Part shown: positions 4,491 through 6,636 of the stretch, piece after piece
How the letters are laid out: each line of letters starts with the position of its first letter
How positions within the stretch are numbered: position 1 is the stretch's first letter
Assembly (NCBI GenBank): GCA_001302725.1
Contig: LIZU01000068.1
Location: 1 to 6,636 of the forward strand
Length of the DNA: 6,636 nucleotides
Direction: 5' to 3'
Source: a candidate division Zixibacteria bacterium DG_27
Lineage (GTDB): Bacteria > Zixibacteria > MSB-5A5 > DG-27
The notes under the pieces: generated by a model
What the model saw: only the letters and a program-made list of their open reading frames with translations
The model's database searches: none
What the model was told of the DNA's origin: nothing
Position numbers and translations under genes: made by a program

Positions 4491-5930
4491 ATGAAGAGTT
4501 GGCACGAAGGACAGTTATCGGCACAGCTTATGCGCCTGAGATGGCTCGTCGGGCTGGCTATTTGGGGCGTAGCACTGACCTACCGTCTACTCCTTCAGGA
4601 TTCCCTAACACGTCAATGGCCTGAACTAAGTTGGGTCATTGACGTGTTTTTCTACGGAGTGCTGGGGGGGCTGACGGTCTGGGCCTGTCTGACCTGGATC
4701 GGGCGCAGATTGCAGGAGAGATGGGAGGAAGCCGATCATCTCGGCGCCGCGGTTAGGGCGTCGACCTATGCCATAGTCACCCTGGACAAGGGATGTGTGA
4801 TCAGGACCTGGAACCGGGGGGCCGAGCTCATCTTCGGCTACGGTCGGGAGGAGATGATCAGGCAACAGCTAAGTAAGCTGCTGCCGGAGGAGTTGATCGG
4901 CGCGGGGGAGCTGCAGGCCATAGAGCAGCAAATCGAGCAGAAAGGCTACGTCCATGAGTATGAGACGGAGATGCTCACCAAGGACGGAAGACGCATAACC
5001 GTGCAGTTGACTGGGAACCCGCTGACGAGCGACGAGGGTAAGGTGACAGGCCTGTCGCTTGTCGTGAGGGACATCACGGCCGTCAAGATGTCTGACAAGA
5101 GGATGCGCAGACTGTATAAGGAACTGGAAGCGAAGATGGGCGAGCGAACAAAGAAGCTGGGGTTGGCGCATCACGAGCTAGAGGAGAGGAACGAAGAGTT
5201 ACGTCAGGCCTATGAGGAACTGAAGGAGCTGGACCGCCTGAAATCCGATTTCGTCTCTATGGTCTCCCACGAGCTGCGCTCTCCGCTGACTAACATCGGT
5301 GGCGCGGTGGAGTTGATGTTGGAAGAGGAGGAGTTGAGTGACGAATATGTGCGCAAGATGCTAGGCGTGGTCGGTGACCAGAGCGAGCGCCTGATAAGAC
5401 TGGTGCAAGGTATCCTCGACGTCTCGCGCATTGACGCCAGGAAACTATATCTGGACTGCAAGGAGCTGGATGTCTTGCCGCTACTGGAACGAGTTGTGAA
5501 CAGCATGCAAGCAACTACCGTCTTTCACTGGTTTGACCTGTCTGCGACTGACGAGTCGCCGGCCGTGTGGGGAGATGAAGATCGCATAGAGCAGATCCTC
5601 TTCAATATTCTGGATAATGCCATTAAGTTCTCACCCTCAGGTGGCCCTATCGGCATTCAGATGGAGACAGGGAACGAAGAGATCACCATCTCCGTAACCG
5701 ATCCAGGAGTGGGCATCTCCCAGGCCAACCAGGACACGGTTTTCCAGAAATTCCACCGCCTGGATAGCGAGGACTCCCGCGAAACTTACGGGCATGGCCT
5801 GGGACTATACATAACCAAAGGGTTGGTGGAGGCCCATGGAGGCAAGATATGGGTCGAGAGTGTTGAAGGGGAGGGCTCAACCTTCAGCTTCACCCTGCCT
5901 CTGGCTCGCAAGACCCGGGCCGAGACTTAG
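4491..5930 (+). CDS. Membrane-bound PAS-domain sensor histidine kinase
   Basis: From the ATG at 4491 the product is 479 residues. Two membrane helices lie at about 18-36 and 47-70 with only about 10 residues between them, so almost nothing is exposed outside. A PAS domain (about 80-196, ending in VVRDITAVK) is followed by a charged coiled coil (about 199-250). The HisKA domain has SHELRSPL with phospho-acceptor His260. The ATPase domain has the N box (EQILFNILDNAIKFS, Asn376), G1 DPGVGI at 404-409, the F-box FQKFHRLD and G2 GHGLGLYI at 434-441. All key kinase residues are present. Input is probably cytoplasmic through PAS or from within the membrane; the ligand is unknown. A TTG at 4479 adds four residues but has AAGG only one base away. 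The ATG has no good ribosome site either, so the start is uncertain. The regulator gene follows by 9 bases. Confidence 0.92.
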   Translation: MKSWHEGQLSAQLMRLRWLVGLAIWGVALTYRLLLQDSLTRQWPELSWVIDVFFYGVLGGLTVWACLTWIGRRLQERWEEADHLGAAVRASTYAIVTLDKGCVIRTWNRGAELIFGYGREEMIRQQLSKLLPEELIGAGELQAIEQQIEQKGYVHEYETEMLTKDGRRITVQLTGNPLTSDEGKVTGLSLVVRDITAVKMSDKRMRRLYKELEAKMGERTKKLGLAHHELEERNEELRQAYEELKELDRLKSDFVSMVSHELRSPLTNIGGAVELMLEEEELSDEYVRKMLGVVGDQSERLIRLVQGILDVSRIDARKLYLDCKELDVLPLLERVVNSMQATTVFHWFDLSATDESPAVWGDEDRIEQILFNILDNAIKFSPSGGPIGIQMETGNEEITISVTDPGVGISQANQDTVFQKFHRLDSEDSRETYGHGLGLYITKGLVEAHGGKIWVESVEGEGSTFSFTLPLARKTRAET

Positions 5931-5939
5931 GGAGGGGAA

Positions 5940-6626
5940 ATGACCGATAGGATATTGGTTATAGACGACGATCTAACTCTACTGGATCTGCTCAAGCAGT
6001 CTTTGGAGAAAGCCGGCTACAAAGTGCTGACCGCTACCAACGGCATAGACGGCTTACAGATGGTTTATAAGGGCAAGGCAGATCTGGTCGTCCTGGATGT
6101 GACGATGCCTCGTATGGACGGTTGGGAGACCTGTAATCGCCTTAGGGAGATATCGGACGTACCCATCATCATGCTCACTGCCAAGGATAAGGAGGCGGAC
6201 GCGCTCAAGGGGTTCCAGTGTGGCGTGGATGACTACGTCACCAAGCCCTTCAGCTTCTCCGAGTTGACCGCCCGGGTGAAGGCAGTCCTGCTCCGCACGC
6301 GAAGGGCCCCTCCGCATAAGCAAAGACGCGTGTATGTCTTCGATCAGTTGGTCGTTGATGCGGATAACTCCCAGGTCACGTTGCGTGGTAAGCCGGTCAG
6401 CCTGACGCCCACCGAGTTTCAGCTATTGCGTACTCTGGCGGAGAACGCCGGTCGCATCCTGTCGCATGAGCAGTTGCTGAGTCAGGTTTGGGGACCGGAA
6501 TACGTGGGAGAGACGGGGTACGTGAAGCGGTATATCTGGTATCTGCGGCAGAAGATAGAGGATGATCCCGGCGACCCCCAGTATATCCTCACAGAGCGAG
6601 GCTTCGGCTACAAGCTGGGAGATTGA
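5940..6626 (+). CDS. OmpR/PhoB-family response regulator transcription factor
   Basis: The product has 228 residues, standard for the family. The receiver domain (3-118) has the acidic pair Asp9/Asp10, phospho-acceptor Asp53 in VVLDVTMPRMDGWE, Thr80 in MLTA and Lys102 in the TKPF switch motif. After a basic linker (RTRRAPPHKQRR) comes a winged-helix DNA-binding domain (about 131-226) with LTPTEFQLLRTLA, the recognition-helix region ETGYVKRYIWYLRQKIEDD and the wing GFGYKL. The start has GGAGG upstream (5932-5936), and 9 bases separate it from the kinase stop, so the two form an operon and a cognate pair. When phosphorylated it should dimerise and bind tandem direct repeats, and the 11-base repeats at 4389-4428 are the obvious candidate. 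The target genes are otherwise unknown. Only ten bases follow the stop, so more operon members may lie outside. Confidence 0.94.
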   Translation: MTDRILVIDDDLTLLDLLKQSLEKAGYKVLTATNGIDGLQMVYKGKADLVVLDVTMPRMDGWETCNRLREISDVPIIMLTAKDKEADALKGFQCGVDDYVTKPFSFSELTARVKAVLLRTRRAPPHKQRRVYVFDQLVVDADNSQVTLRGKPVSLTPTEFQLLRTLAENAGRILSHEQLLSQVWGPEYVGETGYVKRYIWYLRQKIEDDPGDPQYILTERGFGYKLGD

Positions 6627-6636
6627 GCGACTGACC

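Noticed and set aside
1..6636. CRISPR arrays, tRNA or rRNA genes
   Set aside because: No regularly spaced long repeats with unique spacers, and no cloverleaf or conserved rRNA segments were seen on either strand.

Overview
This window looks like a genomic segment of a free-living bacterium. The two-component proteins at the right end most resemble Chloroflexota (Dehalococcoidia-like) proteins, and a short GC-rich repeat of a kind I associate with Chloroflexota-type genomes interrupts one gene. The taxonomic guess is an inference from sequence style, not a match. Base composition is patchy: the left end (1-1440) is AT-rich, the hydrolase block (1640-2500) is clearly GC-rich, and the right end is intermediate. 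This fits a mosaic accessory region.

Left part, minus strand: a medium-chain dehydrogenase/reductase of the quinone-oxidoreductase type (424-1437) is followed 22 bases later by a multi-pass membrane protein that runs off the window edge (1-401). The two look like an operon. Immediately upstream of the dehydrogenase is a 72-base imperfect palindrome (1513-1584) with the diagnostic ends and asymmetric extra base of an integron attC site. Next comes a GC-rich alpha/beta hydrolase (1639-2496) in the orientation expected of a gene whose cassette ends in that attC.

Middle part (2500-4060): mostly gene-poor debris. It holds a C-terminal remnant of an IS256/Mutator-type transposase (minus), several hairpins and short repeats, and a C-terminal remnant of an integron-type tyrosine recombinase (plus, homology 3609-3785). 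The recombinase remnant carries an in-frame 24-base repeat insertion. attC, cassette-type gene and diverging integrase remnant have the geometry of an integron, so I read 1513-3785 as a decayed integron. A possible 18-codon ORF with a strong ribosome site inside a hairpin lies at 3941-3997.

Right part (4060-6636): a short coiled-coil protein on the minus strand (4120-4344) with its own terminator (4068-4093) diverges from a two-component operon on the plus strand. That operon is a membrane-bound PAS-containing histidine kinase (4491-5930) and an OmpR/PhoB-type response regulator (5940-6626). Between the divergent genes are four GGTCAAA-type direct repeats at exact 11-base spacing, the layout typical of binding sites for PhoB/OmpR-class regulators. 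They lie just upstream of a promoter with a perfect TATAAT. The simplest model is that the regulator binds here and controls its own operon, the small coiled-coil gene, or both.
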